Origin: Trochalopteron elliotii
Taxonomy: Eukaryota > Chordata > Aves > Passeriformes > Leiothrichidae
Length of the DNA stretch: 64,000 bases
Direction of reading: 5' to 3'
Assembly (NCBI GenBank): GCA_024734555.1
Contig: JANPWX010000008.1
Location: 7,307,933-7,371,932 of the forward strand
In this document: positions 10,721 through 25,800 of the stretch, piece by piece
Position numbering within the stretch: the first letter of the stretch is position 1
Layout: every line of letters starts with the position of its first letter
The notes under the pieces: generated by a model
The model's database searches: none
What the model was told of the DNA's origin: nothing
The model's input: only the letters and a program-made list of their open reading frames with translations
Program-made: the position numbers and the translations under genes

Positions 10721-12620
10721 AGCACACTTAAATTTAAACACAATAATGTTTAAATTTGTCTCTGCTTGTGCTATAGGGTGCAAGAAAGCATTTCAAGTTT
10801 CTTGCAGCTGCCAGTGATGGTGTTTGTCTCACACCATGGTCTGAGAGTGTTGATTTAGGTTCACCTTGTACCCTACTATGCTTCTGCCTCATTGCTTGTC
10901 ACCCTCAGCTGATATTTTTTGCCTAATTGTATCATTAAATGGTCCTGTTTGAACTGAATTCTGATTTTTCTCAAATCATTTATCTACTTTTGCAGAAATG
11001 CAAATCCTGTTCTCCAGTACATGTGTTGTTGCTTAATGTGGCACTATGTGCAAACTCAGTATTCCACTATTGTGTTATTTAAAGAGAAAATGAGGGGGAG
11101 AAAAAAACCCTTTGAATTTGGCAGTGATAGGCTGCACAGGTGAGGCTGACTGTTGAACACCAGCAGTAGCTCAGACTGCCAGTCTATTTTAACAACTGAG
11201 TAAATCAGCTGCTGCTGAGCTTGGGGAGAAGGGAAGCAGCCAAGTGTGCAAGCCCAGTCTGCTGTTGCAGCTTTTGTCTGATGGTATAGAAAATAAAATG
11301 TGTGAGAGAAGGCAAGGAGGTATTTATGACTTTTCATTAGAATCAAAGTGATTACCAATTGAATCCTATTAGGGTGATAATAATGAAAATAGATAATATT
11401 TTACACTCATTTGGACATGAAATTAATTAACCCCCTGAAAAGTATGCAGTGGAAGAGGATTCGTAGAGAGATTCTGAACTGTAAGAATATGCCGTAAATT
11501 ACAATTGAAGTAAATTTTACTTACTGAAAAGGAATTACTGGGGTACTCATTTTTTAAAGCAACGTTCTTAGTTATTACTGCAGTTCACTTGTTAATTAAA
11601 ACACCTTTGAGAAAATTTTATATTATCACAGTTTAAAATGTGTGATTTTTTCTAGTTTCTTAGATATTTCTCTACATTTTTATTAATAAAGGAATCAGCT
11701 GGTATTTTCTTTGTTCATTTTAGGGACCATAAATACTGAAACTTGTCAAACAACAAAAATCTCTTCCAGGAGATCACCGAAGAAGTGGTGGCCAATATGT
11801 AAATCAATAAACATTGTTAATAGTTTATTATGAAATAAATAATAATTTTGAAAAGCTGTCCCACTCATTATAATGAAAAAGATTTTTTTTCCTTGCATCA
11901 TGAAGCATACATGAAGTTTTCCAAGGGGTTTTGCCATTTGCCCTCAGTGAGTGGCATCACTCAGTTGTTTTGGCCAACCTGACTCATTTTCCTCCTGCTC
12001 TTTCCCAGAACTCTTTTTTCTTTCCATCCTTTTCCCACCGCAGTGCTGGCTGCCTGTCATACTAGCATATCCACACAGCCCAGGCTGGGCTGATCTTTTT
12101 TCCTTGTAGGAATAGGGGGAGTCACTTGTTCAGACTGGTGGTCTGTTCAACCTGGAAAATCTTCTCCAGCAGTGTCCATAAGCAGGCAATACAGAACTAT
12201 AGGGGTGTCACCTACACTTTTCTGATTCTTTCCAAATCTCTGGCTGGGTTCAGCTGAGAAATTTCCTGGCCTTTATATTGCTCAGTTAGTAGTCTGCTCT
12301 GGATCTTCTTTTTACTTCTGCTGTGTTCCCCTGACCCCTATGAATTGCACCTGCGTCATCCTGTCATAGAGATCTACTGCCTGATGCATGGAACCACCTC
12401 CTGCTGTTTGTTTTCAGTCTGTTCCTCCTGCCTTATTGGACAACCTGTATTTTATCCAAAATTTTATAGATTTATAGCTCCCCAAACCATCATCTCCTTT
12501 CCTGACAGGATGTTCATCATTCATGCCTTGTATGGAAGCTGTTCATTACATTTTTACAAAAGCTGTAAAACTTGAGTAAAGCGTATCACCTGGATCAGTC
12601 TTGTCCACACGGTCATAAAT

Positions 12621-12688
12621 CTGTTCAAAGAACCCACATGAGGTTTTTAAGGTGGGATTTCTGTTTAGGGAACCCATATTAGGTCTTC
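12621..12688. repeat. Imperfect 40-bp tandem duplication
   Basis: CTGTTCAAAGAACCCACATG at 12621 recurs in diverged form as CTGTTTAGGGAACCCATATT at 12661, each followed by AGGT. Similarity fades after about 28 bases, so the duplication is old or partly coincidental. Confidence 0.45.
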
Positions 12689-14828
12689 CCAAATTTACAG
12701 CATTTATCCAAATGTCATCAGCTCTGTAACAGAAACCAAATACTCAAACAAAGCTATATAGTAGCTGAATCTCTGTACTATAAGCAGCCTCTACTTATTG
12801 GCCTTAGACACTTGCCAGGCTTAGAGTACAGTAGCTCATTATGTTCCTCCTCCACCCTACCCCAAACCCCTGTTTTAAGACTGGAGATACATTTGACATC
12901 TTTCAGCCTTCATGTGCCAAAATGTTGGCCCCGTAAGTTCTCTGGGGAAGATTCTCTAGTAGAGGTTTGCTCAGGAAGTTCTAGAAGAAGAGATGGATGC
13001 TTCATTGGAGGGCAGTCATTGACCTATAATATTTTTACCTCTTCTTAGACTTCCATGCAAAGTATTTATGTGACATTTCCCTTGAGTACATGATCACTGA
13101 AGTAACCCCAAACAATTGTGTTTTCTGTCAGCACATCTCACATCCCATTTCACTGGGGATAGTCAGTAACACAAAACTATTATCATATTGTTTAGGCCTG
13201 GAATTTAAAACCATGCAGATTCTTGGGTCTTTCCTGAGATAGTTGGCTTACTGATGAGGTATACCTCTATATTGTAGTAAATGTGTTGATCTATTCTGAC
13301 AGCAGCACTGTTTACTATTTCTCCTCTGAATATTTTGTCATGGCATTACAGTATTCCAGTGATTGTTTTCCTGTCACCAGGTTTTTGATATGCTTAGTAA
13401 ATCAGTGTCTTTATTTAGAGGTAGACATTCCCAGTTTATTTTTAGCCTTCTAGCATTTGTGTAGATGTGTTTACCTCTGTGTTGATTCTTTGCCTGGTTC
13501 TTCTTAAGCGTTGCTCCGTTTGCATTTTACTTCCTCTTTATTTGCAACATGCAACCTAGAGATGAAGATTTTTAACATATTCTTTCTTCCAAGTGTCTTC
13601 CCAAATCATATGCTCTTATATATACAGCAGTCTTTCCTTATTGCTTAATTTTCACTAAGACCCTTCCTGGTTTCACATGAAACCAGTTTAATTTCTTTAC
13701 TGTTCAGTATCTGTATCTCCCTTTGGAATCCTTTTCTCCCCTCGTTTTTGTCCCCATTGTGCAGGCAGCAGGTAAGAGGTGAAAGGAAACCTGAATACTG
13801 TATAGAAATCAGGTCACACAAATAAAAGGAAATGAAATATTAACTGCAAAATTTATTTAAATTGAGGATAATGAAGGTGAAAAACAAGCAGAAGTAATAC
13901 CATGGGTGTCACAATTTCTGCTAATTCCAGAAAATTTATCTCAATCAGATAAATGCCTTTAAAAAAAGGTATGGTAAAAGAAAAAATCAAACCACAAAGT
14001 TTCTGCTTGTGAAACTCTAGATATCTCAGCATCTTGTAAGGCATGTACACCCTGATTCAACAAAGTTCTTAAGCTCTTGCTTAATTTAGAAGGTTTAGAT
14101 GTTTTCAAGAGTATTCTGCTATACACTTAATTTTAATGCATATTTAAGCATTTAAGCAAAGCAGGATCCTCCTAAAACAAGCTGGGCAGAGAAAGGAACT
14201 TGAAAAATTATGAAACAATATGGGCAAGAAGCTTCTAGAGATATCCCACTTGACTGAACATAAAGCATGAAGGGAACAACCTGTAGAATATAAATTACTA
14301 GAAAGAAACCATTAAGGTAAAAAAAAGGTATTTTAGCTTGTGAATTATTTGATGGAAAAGATGTAAACTGTTAACTAGATTATATAGTAACTAATTATGC
14401 CCAGAAGAAGAGTAGACATACAGAAGGATTGGAAGCCAGTATAGTGGTAAATAACTCACATATCTAATTAAAAAAAATTAATAACCAAAAGCTTTATAAC
14501 ATACAGGTAGTGTGAAATATATATTGAGTGTATTATTAATGATACTTTCCCACAAGGTGCATAAAATTTTTATTGGATAATATATTTCATGCTTTCTCAC
14601 TGTAGAAACTTGTTTCTTCTTATATATTTTGTTCCTTGAGGTCCAGCAGATATTGCCATTATTTCAATTATTGTCTTATCTGTCCTACTGAAGAATTAAG
14701 ATCACAAAGGGCTTCAATGAATCCAGGGAAATCAATAGTTTTGACTGCATGAGGACTGAAGTAGAAGTTACTCCAAATAAAGATCAGAGATAATTTAAAT
14801 AATCACAACAAGAGAAGTTGTCTTGCAC

Positions 14829-14850
14829 AGATAAATAGATAGATAAATAG
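14829..14850. repeat. Short (ATAA/ATAG)n tetranucleotide run
   Basis: Five tetranucleotide units alternating ATAA and ATAG. Confidence 0.8.
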
Positions 14851-16542
14851 AATCAATGCCATGGTCCTTATTTTACAAGTAATTCTTACATAACAGAAAA
14901 CTCACATTAAGGGGTGCTAGCTTTGCACATTTACTAAGCTTTTTTAATCTAGAGGTAGACGGGACCATAACTTCATGGCTCTCTTTCCTCACAAGACAAG
15001 GTTTTCTGGTAAAACTGCTGGGAAAATATACACTAAACCAGTATGAGCTTTGCATAAGTCATGTAAATGCCTGTACAGGAGAAGAACAAAATACACATGT
15101 TCTGAAAGTATTAGAGCCTCACTAGGCAAGGAGATTCTTGGAGCTGCCCTTGGCCTTTAGGGGGGTTTTGTCACTTAATCTTCTTTCCACCAAAAAAAGC
15201 TTTCCCTTAAAAATACTGAAAATTGTGTAAACTGTTTGTTTCTGCACAACATTGGAAGCTGTAGCTTTGTCTTGAGAGATAAGACATGACTTTCCACAAA
15301 CATCTGTCTCTCCCTGAAGTGCAAATCCTCACAGATGGAAAATAAACACTGGCCTTCAACGTAAGGGATTACAGGCAAAATTCAGAACGAAAAATCCTCT
15401 GTAATTTTTCTGAGTAGAAAACTACTAAAATACCTTGTGGAGTTTGGTTTTGTGTTTGTTCTGGCTCACATGTGTACTAGTGGTCTTTGAAATGTCACTC
15501 CAAATGTAGGATTAGTAGGCTAGGGAACAGATTTCACTGCAGGGTCAGGTGACTTAAAACTACCACAGTGTTTTATATGCTGCTAGAACCCTGATGAGGT
15601 AAAATTATAGGCTTATAGCTCAGAGTTTTCTTGTTTGCTTTTTATTTAATCTGATGTTGTATATAGATTCAGATCCAATACTGTGCAGCACAGTCTCCAG
15701 CTCCTTCACTGCTCTGACTGTGATCCTATTTCTGCTCCCTTTGCATCAGTTCCATGCTTGTATCCCTTTCAGCTTTTGGCATGGCTGCACAGGGCAGCTC
15801 TATTCATGGATCCTTCAGCTGTGAAGGGGCAAGGGATAAGGTATGGGAAAAGATCTGTTCCAGTACCATTTGAATCCAGTCACTCATGGATCCATAGACT
15901 TTCTGGGGAACATAATAGCCTTCTGCTGAGATTGGAGCAGCAGGACCCTGAGGTTGGAATTAAACTTCTGAAGGTATGTGTTGCTGCAGCTTAAAGAATT
16001 TCTGCTACCTGACTCAACTAAGTCCTCATTTCCATGGTCCAGCCTAAGGTCTGGCTCTCTTCTCCCCCCACACTGTCCTTGTCTTAGTAGGCTGTCTTCC
16101 TCTTCTGGAAAAACAAGTCTGTGTGTGCATCTCTGTCTCACCATTCCTCTTTGTACACCTTTTAGTTATGTATGTACCAACTACTTCTGTCAATACCATG
16201 AGTTTAAAGAAAACCAAAATCAATTGAAAGGATGACAGCCTTGGGCAGGCATTTGATGTAACAGGTTAAGCTTAACTGACCAAAGTTAGAGGAACATCTA
16301 AGGACAAGAAACAGATACATCTATTTCAGTTGTACTGAGAAGTCGACCAAGATGTATGGCTCTGTTTCTGTGAGAAATATAGAAGCAGAGAGGGATGGTT
16401 GAGAGAAGTATTTTCAGTTTATAGAGGGAAAATTGGAAAAAATAGGAATATTGCAAAAAATATTATGTTAATGAGAAGATGGACTGATGGGAATAAATAA
16501 TTGATACCATATAGGAGAAGAAAGAAGCAGGCTTTCAAATGA

Positions 16543-16860
16543 ATGAGTCTGCATGTACTGAACCTGGCTAGAGCACTCTGTTTCCTCAGAAAGAAATTAC
16601 TGGAAAAATTGTATGGGAGTACTTGACTCCTGGGTGAGGAAATTCAGAAACTGAAACACCTTTTAGAGGACCTGGAAGAGAGGCTGAGATGTAACAAAAA
16701 GTTATTCTGTCTCTTCATAAATTCATCAGCTTCTGGTAGATGTGAACTGGCTGCCCCCTGGATTGAGAGGAGGGTGACCAAGCTTCTATCAGCTCTGCAG
16801 CAGAAGATGGGGGTAAAAGTGGAATTAAAACAGCACCATAAAAGTTTCTTACAGTGGTAA
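16543..16860 (+). pseudogene. Unassigned coding-like fossil, coiled-coil-like
   Basis: One plus-strand frame stays open across about 105 codons apart from a single in-frame TGA (16624-16626). The second part (16627-16860, 78 codons to TAA) opens EEIQKLKHLLEDLEERLRC, a charged stretch with leucine or isoleucine at heptad-like spacing, and continues with APWIERRVTKLLSALQQKMG. This amphipathic, acidic/basic-alternating composition is unusual among the chance frames of this AT-rich window. It recalls the coiled-coil N-terminal regions of retroelement ORF1 or Gag proteins, but I cannot assign it to a family. It has no clear start context, intron borders or downstream domains. It may be a dead retroelement piece or a chance frame. 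Confidence 0.3.
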
Positions 16861-19800
16861 TGCTTGACATGGTGCCCTTGCATTAGCGGGGAATAGAATC
16901 TGATCATCCAAAAGTTCCCTCCTGGTTGCAGCTTCCTAAGTTCACTTCGAGACCCTTAACAATACTTTAAAAGTGGTACATACCAGCAAAGGGTACTGAG
17001 TAAACTTTTAATACAGTCTAGTGTTAAAAAAAATCGTTGGCTATGTTTTAACAGGTGGAAGTGAGACCATTTTATCTTGTTGCTATGTAATCCTGACTTA
17101 GTGGATACAGAAAAGGTTTTCATTGTTCTCAGGAAGCAAAATGCATCTGAAAAACTGAATCCCTACTTGGGCTTTTAGAACATTTGCATAAATGGGTAAG
17201 GTTTGAAGTGTAAAATACTTCTGTCCTGTTCTTTCTTGAGAAATCCTTTTTGAAATTACAGAAAAAGGAAAATGCAATCTCTATAGACTGAGAAGACTGC
17301 ATCGTAATGGAAATAAACAGTAACCTAATATTCCAGGTTGAAAAGCAGCCTTTGACATAATGCTCATGAAACAAAATGATTTATAACCTCAACAGAAATA
17401 CTCTAAGAAAATATCACGCTATTAAGTTATTAATACAAAGGCATTAATTTTACTGAAAAATACGTTTTTTTTCTGTCCTACTAGTCACTGTTAAAACAAA
17501 GAATCAATATATTTTCATAAACAAAGGTTGCTCTTCTGGTATCACTTACAATGTATCATCATGTGCATTTAAGATTTTCTTAGGATTCCATGTACTTTGC
17601 TTGATTTTTAACTATAGGATTTACTCAAATGTAAGCCAGAAATACCTTCCTAAAAATCACTGGTATTATGCTAGTGTGAAGCAAACAATAAGCTTGGTTT
17701 ACAAGGGAAGCTGGGCTTTGCTGCCCTAACTTTTCTAACTCTCCTACTTCTACTATACAAACAGTGTAGCTGGTGGGCTAACCCATACAGGGGGAAAGTA
17801 CATGAGGTTAGATTATTGCACCTTTTGAAAATCACACCTGGATTCCCAGTGGCTTCAAAAAACATTTCACAACCATATGAGTATGGAAGTTGTGAAACCA
17901 GTTGCCCCTGGCTACAGTTATCACGTACCTGGAAACTCTTCTCCTAAAATTTAAGCAGAGCTTCTGAAGAAATTCTTCAGTTTTGGAGCTGGCTTCCCCA
18001 TGTAATGTTTGGTCTGGCCACTTTTTCATGGTGGCTGTGGTGCTGCTAGCAAGGACACGTGTACCTTATGCTTGGTATATACCTGTACATGGGCAGTGTG
18101 TTGTACTCCTTAACACAGCTATGGTGCTTTTTGGTCCATGCCTATAGACAGAATCATTATACCAACATTCCAAAAGCAATGGATACATAACTGCTAGAAT
18201 TAATAAAAAAGTAAAATAATTATTCATTTACAAGAGGAATGTGGAACAGGATACTATGACTAGCTATTCTGTGTATATTATTTTCCATTCCTGTTATTGT
18301 CTAATGCTGACTTTCTGCAGGAATTTTTATCCCTTTCAATTAAATGCCTGGAGAAGCAGAGGGCTTTAAATGTTCCTGAATTACCCTGAAGATGCTTCCT
18401 GTAATTATGTAGGGTCTGGTTTGCCAGTGCAGAATGTTTTGACAGTACATTTCTGCCCAGCTGCCTTCCTTCTCTGTATCTGCTATGACAGAGATTGCAT
18501 ATTCTCTTTGCTCAGTATTTGCACCATGCACTTTGGAGTTTTAATCCAGAACAGGGAATCATTTCCTCTGTCACTGTATATCACAGTGGTAAATGAATAA
18601 CACCTTTCTCCAAAGAATATTAGAGAACAAACCTTTTTAATATTGTCTTTTTATACAAAGAATTACAAGATTGAAAAAAAGAGATAAGAAGTCTTTCCTC
18701 ACTTTATTTCAGTATAAATGGATTTCAGAATAAATTAGTTCATAGGCCTATATTATCATAAAAATGTATCTGAAGACATTATCTTAAAAAGATTACATGA
18801 GTTGGTAGTTATTGGGATGCTCCATTTATCCCTGTGCTGTTGTGAGATTTTTCAGGAAAATAATATTTTTGATGTTTGAGGAGGACACTGAAAATTTTTC
18901 ATTTCAGTGATGGTGGCCTTTGTTTCTTCAGGAGCTGTTTGAGAGTTTTGCAAAGGTAGAATTTAATACTTTATATAATGGTCTTCTCTTGTATAAACAA
19001 AATTGTTCCTAAAGTTTTGTAAACATACAGTTTTACAAAGAAAATACAAATCTATTGATGGCATGGAGAAGAATTTACTGTCAAAATACATATACACAAA
19101 ATTGGAAGAAGAGAGAAAAAAAAAATACATCTGTTTTAGTGACTCTAACTGCAACACAGCCTTGTACCTGGATATGAGTTTGTGATATTTCTACACTAGC
19201 AGGAATCTTAGTTCAGGATAACTAATGTCCTAAACCATCCCAACAATCTGAGAAGACATAAAGTGCCACCTCAGATATTACTTCATGTTTAGATCCTCGG
19301 TTGAACTGCAGTTACTTTGTGCTGAGAGAATGATATAATTCTAGATCTGGCATAGCTGGATAAAGGCAGATTAATACTGAGGGAAATCTTCGTGCTATGA
19401 AACCAAGTCAGACCTTTCTCCACCGTTCCTCTATGCTGTCTTCATATTATTAATTTAGAGTATTCCCTGCCTTTTGTGGTTTACATCTTGGATTTGTGGA
19501 CACAAGTGAATTCAGAAGAGTAATGGTACAGGTGAGTCAGGTAAAGTGCAAACAGCCTGCTCTAAACCAATCCAGTCCAATGTATTTTATACTCTTGCTC
19601 TCTGTTGATGGCTCCTCTATAAGTCTTTAATGTATTTCAGATTCATATTCATTTTTTCATCACTGAAAACCAAAATGCCATGAAGAAACTGCTGTGAGAT
19701 TCCATTGATTCCATCCTATCCCTTATTGCTTTCTTTGAAATTAATGACTTCTTATATTTCAGCAGAGGACTTGTGAAGAGTAACGACATTTTCTAAGGCA

Positions 19801-22800
19801 AAGAGGCATTTTTAAAATACAGAAATTAACTGAATTGCCTGCTAGTGCAACCAATATGACTGCTCTGTGCTGCCACAGGTTTTGTGAAAACCAAATGGGT
19901 AAAAAGCCAGCATTGCTAAACCAGTTTCTGAGAGGACAACTTTTACATACTCAGAGTTGTGTTTGTTAAGGGAAATCGCATTCAGATTGAACAGAATGAG
20001 CATCTTTATCTGATGTGAACAGATAGAAGAAGGAAGATTGACAAAAAAATGGAGAATTTCTCCCACAGAAAATGGCTTCTTGATCTGTGAAAACAACAGG
20101 CTCCCAGTGATGTGCAGTCAAGGCTTACAAACACATTGCCATGGTACACCAAGTTTGAAATCCCAGCTGACATTTCGAATGGTATTTAGGGTTATGACAA
20201 ATCTGATTTATTTGAGTCTCTGTCCAAAGCTGCCATAAAAGAAGTGCTGATTTGGTGACTTATTACTCACAGCACCTTCAAGACAGCTTCTTTTTCTAGT
20301 TATGGAAATTGCTATCAGATCTATATGCTCTTTTCTGTACCATTAGTTTTTTTTTATAAAGATGCTGTTGATTTGACTGGATTCATAATTTTCCAGTCAA
20401 GTTTTCACCAGTATGTATGTTTCCTTAGGAAAATACTCTGTCAAACCACATTTTTGATAACCAAGGAAAATGCCTTGCAAAATGCTGATTTGGGTGATTC
20501 AGAAGAAACTTCATCTCTGCAATGAAAAATTCACTCTTGTGGTTTTATAATTCAAGTAAAATTTAATTGAAATGCATTAATAGTTATTGTTGCCAGAACA
20601 TAATTTATAAAATTTGTTTTCAAAAGTAAAACAAAATCATTAATTACAACAATCATACTTTCAGTAATGAGCCCCTTAGCAAACAGTTGTATTTGAGGCA
20701 GTATTTTAATACAGAATTCAGTTGCAGTTGTGATCTTTCGGTTTGATCCAACATTTGAGTCATTAAGGATTATACTTGAGTAAAGATGTCAATGAGAATA
20801 TCTTTCCACAACTTCACTGATTTCATTGAAATGAAACACACTTTTGTTTCCTGTTTCACCATGCAGTTTCTTACACTGAAAAGATGCTTTAAAGTGGGGA
20901 AATCTCGTGTACTGATGAAATCCTGTGCAAGGCCTCTCTAATACATGTAACACTTAATAAAAGCCATTGTTGAGCTAAGATGTGAGAGGGACAATGCTGG
21001 TGTGTGGTGGTGGGGATGGGCAACACGGGTGAAGCCAAGATTTTTTCCTTCTCCATTGATGTTTTGTGAGTTGTCTCAGTAATGCACTGTGTGTGTTGTT
21101 TCACTACTGTGCATTAAGTAGACCCCTGACAACAGCCACAGAAGGGGAGCAGAGATAGTTTGGCTGTGTCTATCTCCCCATCCTAATCTATTCTGATCCC
21201 GTTCATCCCTGCTGTGGCAAGAATGCAAAGATTAATATGGTTGTGCATGAAGTATTCCAGCTGTATTGTCCCAATGCCACTAACACTGTTCTCTTCCATC
21301 AAACCTGCAAACAACAAAACCTCTATAGATTTTCAGTTGAGAGAAAGAAATGTAAATGTTAAAAAAAGTCTGGAGACTTCCTCCTTTTGCCATTATGTAT
21401 GTTAATTCTATCAGTAATTCTGCATGTTAGTCCAATGAAGAAGCTGCTACTGTGTGTCTTAAAAATGCAGAAACCAGAGACTAGTGATGGCTACAAATTA
21501 TTATGTTTAGCATGTCTTTCACAGCACTTGACCTGACCTAGGTCTGATCCTCATTTATAAAGCATAACAAAAATCTACTTAACAGATGCTCAGAGGATAA
21601 ATTTTCATAGATTCTGAGTCTCACTGGTGTTAATTTGCTTACGTTGCTGTAAGCAGGGGGGAATATCTCTGAAATGAACCATGTGCAACTAAAAAAAGAA
21701 AAAAAATAGAATGAAAGTATGTGTTCATTTTGAGTTAATGAATCAATAAGCTGATAGGTCTGCTAACTGTAATACTCAGTGGATAATCATCACCTTTGCA
21801 CTCACTGAGTAGCTCACCTGTGCAGTACATCAGTTCATGAGATAGCATGAGTGATTTTAAAAGACAAGAAATTAAGGGAAAATTTTAAAAGCCACAAAGT
21901 CTCATTCTTTCTTGTTTCCACTTACATTCAAATTGTGCAGCTTTCCCACTGTTCTGGTCAGCAAGGCTTGTGGGCATGAAGCACTGGGTTTGGTAAGAGA
22001 AATGCATGGTTTAAATCTTGGAATGAGGTCTGTGCACGTTTCCAATGTAAAAAGCATATCATCTTTACCCAGCATCTCTATCATGAACTAACAAAACCTT
22101 CAGAAGCAGTGGTTGATCTCAGCCTTGCTGGGTTTGTTCTAAGACTAAGAAAACCATAACTGAATGTATTTTTTAGTTTTGTAGCCCTTTTTCCTTAATA
22201 TAGCAAGGAAAGCCTGAAATATAGGGATCCCTTCAGACATTCTTCAGCACAACTGTGACCTCCCGTAGACTGTGTGGATTTTCCTTCACCAGCTCCTGAT
22301 GCTTCTGGTTCTGCTGTGAGCATTAAGATTTTTGCTGCAATAGCTCAAGGATGGAATAGCTACAGCAGGGCCAGACCATCCACTGGTGTAAATTGTTATT
22401 GCTTTAGTGAGGCCCACAGGGCTACACCACATTGTATCTGCTGAAGATCCATAAAGTGTCTTGGGAGTTGCTTTTTCACTGTTCTATAAATTACCAGAAC
22501 ACTGTTGTAAGAGGAAAAATGTTTAGTAAGACAACACAACATTTTGCTTTGAATGAAGTGTTAAGAAAACAAAAATAAAATAAGACACAAACAAACACAT
22601 GTGGCAATATGTAATAGGTGTCAGATTCTAAGCATAAAGCATCTCTTTTTAAACATTCAGAGCAGACATATTGAGGGGGGGAAGAAAGATTGATATAAAG
22701 AACAGCAGATGGACAGCATGTACTATGTGGAACTCCAGGATCTATCAAGTGAAATCAATCTGACTTTTGTTAAGTTCATGGCTGTTCGCTACTGAATGGA

Positions 22801-25800
22801 AGGGAGAGAGGTGCAAAGATTATGGCCACCATATGTCTTAATCCAGAACAGAGGCATTTCCCTATGTCCAGCTTCCAGAATCAGCTGACCTGTGAACTCC
22901 CTGACTTGGTAGCTGCTTTCACCAGACTGCAGCATGGAGGCAGTCCAATAGACAGCTGTCCCACAAGCATGAAAGCCTCAATTTTATGAGTCCATAGGAT
23001 GAAGTTGCCTTGCAGATTCAGACATTAATGCACAGACTAGGACTTCCAGAGTTTTGGGATTTTTTAGCAAGAACCTGGGAGACCAGAGAATCCAGTCAGA
23101 TGCACATCATCTTTGAAACCTGTCACCACATAGGGAGACAGGAATTGTATTTGAATTTGTTATCGGTGCATCCACCCTTCTGAGGCAAAGCTGGAGCTAT
23201 GGGTTCCTTTGTAGTGAGGCACTCAGTTTTGTATTAGCAACTGCAGAAATTGCTGAGAGCATGATGTCCTCTCCCATCCTGTTTATTTCCCTACTCATGT
23301 GGCAGTGTCAGGGGTGCTCAATCTTATCACAATAAGAGTTACATATAGAAGTTACACAGACTGTCAGGACCAAAACTGGACACACACCTCGCCAAAGGAC
23401 AGCATCAATCCCCCTGGTATTTAAGAAGTGTTGAATGAATGAAGAAATGTACTGAGGATGAGAAGAAGGGGAAAAGATTCTTAAAATGGTAAATTGCTTT
23501 TCAGCGTATGTCAAGATCATAATAATTCCTACTCTCTTTTCTTAGCTTAAACCCAGCTGAAAGCCATTGGCTTTTCTGTGCTACATTGCTACATGCAGCG
23601 ATCCAGGTTCTCATATCAGTACATCTGTGCCCTTTCAGTAGAAAGAATATGATTTGATCATTGATACCTGTATGGAACAACTGTGCATCAATGTAATATT
23701 TTTAACTTTGCATGGTAGTTCTATCTTCTCTTTTATTCCATCAATACTTGGTTAATACTATTTTTTTCCTACCGTATGTAGTTCTCCTGTTGAATTTACT
23801 TGATACTGTGGTACACAATGAACCCTTTCAAGAATTTGTCTTTCATTCTGTGATTTCTAAGCATTTTTCTTCCAACATCCCTTTCACCAGTGAGTTAGTG
23901 CAGGACCAAATCCTCCAGAACCAAGGAGGAGCACTCGAATATTTTTTTCTCCTGTTTAACCTTTTATTGAATGTCAGTGTGTCCTGATCTCTGCAAAGAC
24001 TTTGAATTACGGTTTAATGGACTGCTGAACATGAGAGTATTCTTTTTTCACACACACACAGAGAAGTGTGAGGAACAACTTCACTCAAGGCAACGAACCT
24101 ATTCCTGATTTATGTTGTTAATAAAGAACAGATTCCCTTTTATCAGAATGACAACTACAATGAAAGAAGGAAGCTTTAGAATCAGCATGAAGGGAACCAA
24201 GAAGCAGCAGATTTTAAGAGATTCTTCCCTTTATGGTTGATAGTGTATAAACAGTGGTCTAGTGATACACATGAAAGCTGACTAAACAGAAGGGAGGATT
24301 TAAGGCAATACTGCCATATGTGAAATGCTTGGATTGTTTCAACATTTAACACCAGGGGGAAAAGAAGTATTCCCGAAATATTGTAGAACCAGACAAGACA
24401 AACTTGGCTCTACTGCTAGTCATTCAACTGTTCTTCATAATCCTGAAACTGTTATCTGAAGGGCTTATAATACATTGAGATCATTGCTTTGGCACTCTTA
24501 AAATAAACTGAAAAAGAAGAAAGGAATAATACCAGAGGAAATTGTCTAAGAAAATTGGCTGTCACAGACCAAGGAGGATTTGTTATTTAAGGGCTTAGAT
24601 CCCAGTCATGCATCTGACTCCTTTTAGTTGCTCTAGTGACACCAGGCAAGTAGAAAACTGGCCCAAATGGCCAGTTTAGAATAGTCCCTGGAAGCACAGC
24701 TGCCTCACTGTGATCTTCATCCAAGCACAATGGGTGGATGGGTGGTAAATCTTTTAATTTTGCTTTCTTTAGAAAAGCTGTGCTCAAGTCAGAGGTTGCT
24801 AGAAATGCAGTCTTGCATGCTTGAAATGAAATGTGAGTTCCAGGCATCACTAAATATGGTTTAACAGACTGGATGAGACCTGTGATTGACAGCTTACACT
24901 TACACCTGTAACACTTACTGTTTATTTGTCTCCTAAAGATTAATCCTTGAGCACTGAGTATTCCAAAACAAGCTCTGTTTTCATGTGTTCTGACCAAGTG
25001 TTGCATCCATAACATGGAGCAGTTACATCAAGAGGGACTTAGGTTCATGATAAATTTCATGTATACTCAGGAAGGATATAACAATTAAGCATTGTAATGA
25101 CCACAATTCTGCTGATGGGTGAAAAAAATAATCCAGCCTACCTTTCTCTATTGTATTGCCATTAAGAAACCTCTATAGCTAGGTCTGTCTCTAAAAATGA
25201 GGAGAGGATTAAACAGTGCCTAGTTTACCTGTAGCACCTGTGGTGGTTCTAAATATGTGACTTTTCAACCAAAAGCCAATTTTTTCTTCTACTTTTATCC
25301 CGAGCAAGTTCTAATAGGAAAGGGACTGACCCTAAACTATCTATGTTGGCAGTGTCCTACTTTGGAGTCCCAGGCAAATGTGGACTCCTGAGGGTAGCTG
25401 TACCATTAAACATGCTGGGAACAACAAATACATGTCATGCCCCATTTCCACTTCAATATTGTATGCTGCAGCACAGCAAAAGAACTAGGGAGATAGAGCA
25501 TTTCTTTCACTGTGTGCAGAACTTCTGTAGTATGTACACACAGCTTTTGTTCTGTTTGACAGGAAGATCTAGGACACCATCTCAACCTTCAAACCTCTGC
25601 CAGGTCATCCCAGTTTCTCATGTTCTCTTTTTTTCTGCAGCTCCATAGTGTAACACAGTGAGATCTGATCTCCTACCACTCACTGCAATAGGCAGTTCAG
25701 AAGTTACAACAAGTCTCAGAAATGTCAAACATAATGAAAAATAAAGGAAACATACAGAAGAAAGTTGTTCCTGTTTATTCCACACAATGCGCACCATTCT

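Larger units (their letters stand above)
10721..16542. other. Non-coding interval
   Basis: Unique AT-rich sequence. Small features are an imperfect 40-bp tandem pair (12621-12648 and 12661-12688, sharing CTGTT and AACCCA..AGGT) and a short ATAA/ATAG tetranucleotide run (14829-14850). The GC-richer patch 15660-16150 has overlapping open frames on both strands but no recognisable protein. No gene can be supported. Confidence 0.5.

Noticed and set aside
24587..25015. 142-codon minus-strand open frame
   Set aside because: Composition looks random, no family motif was recognised, and there is no flanking exon evidence.
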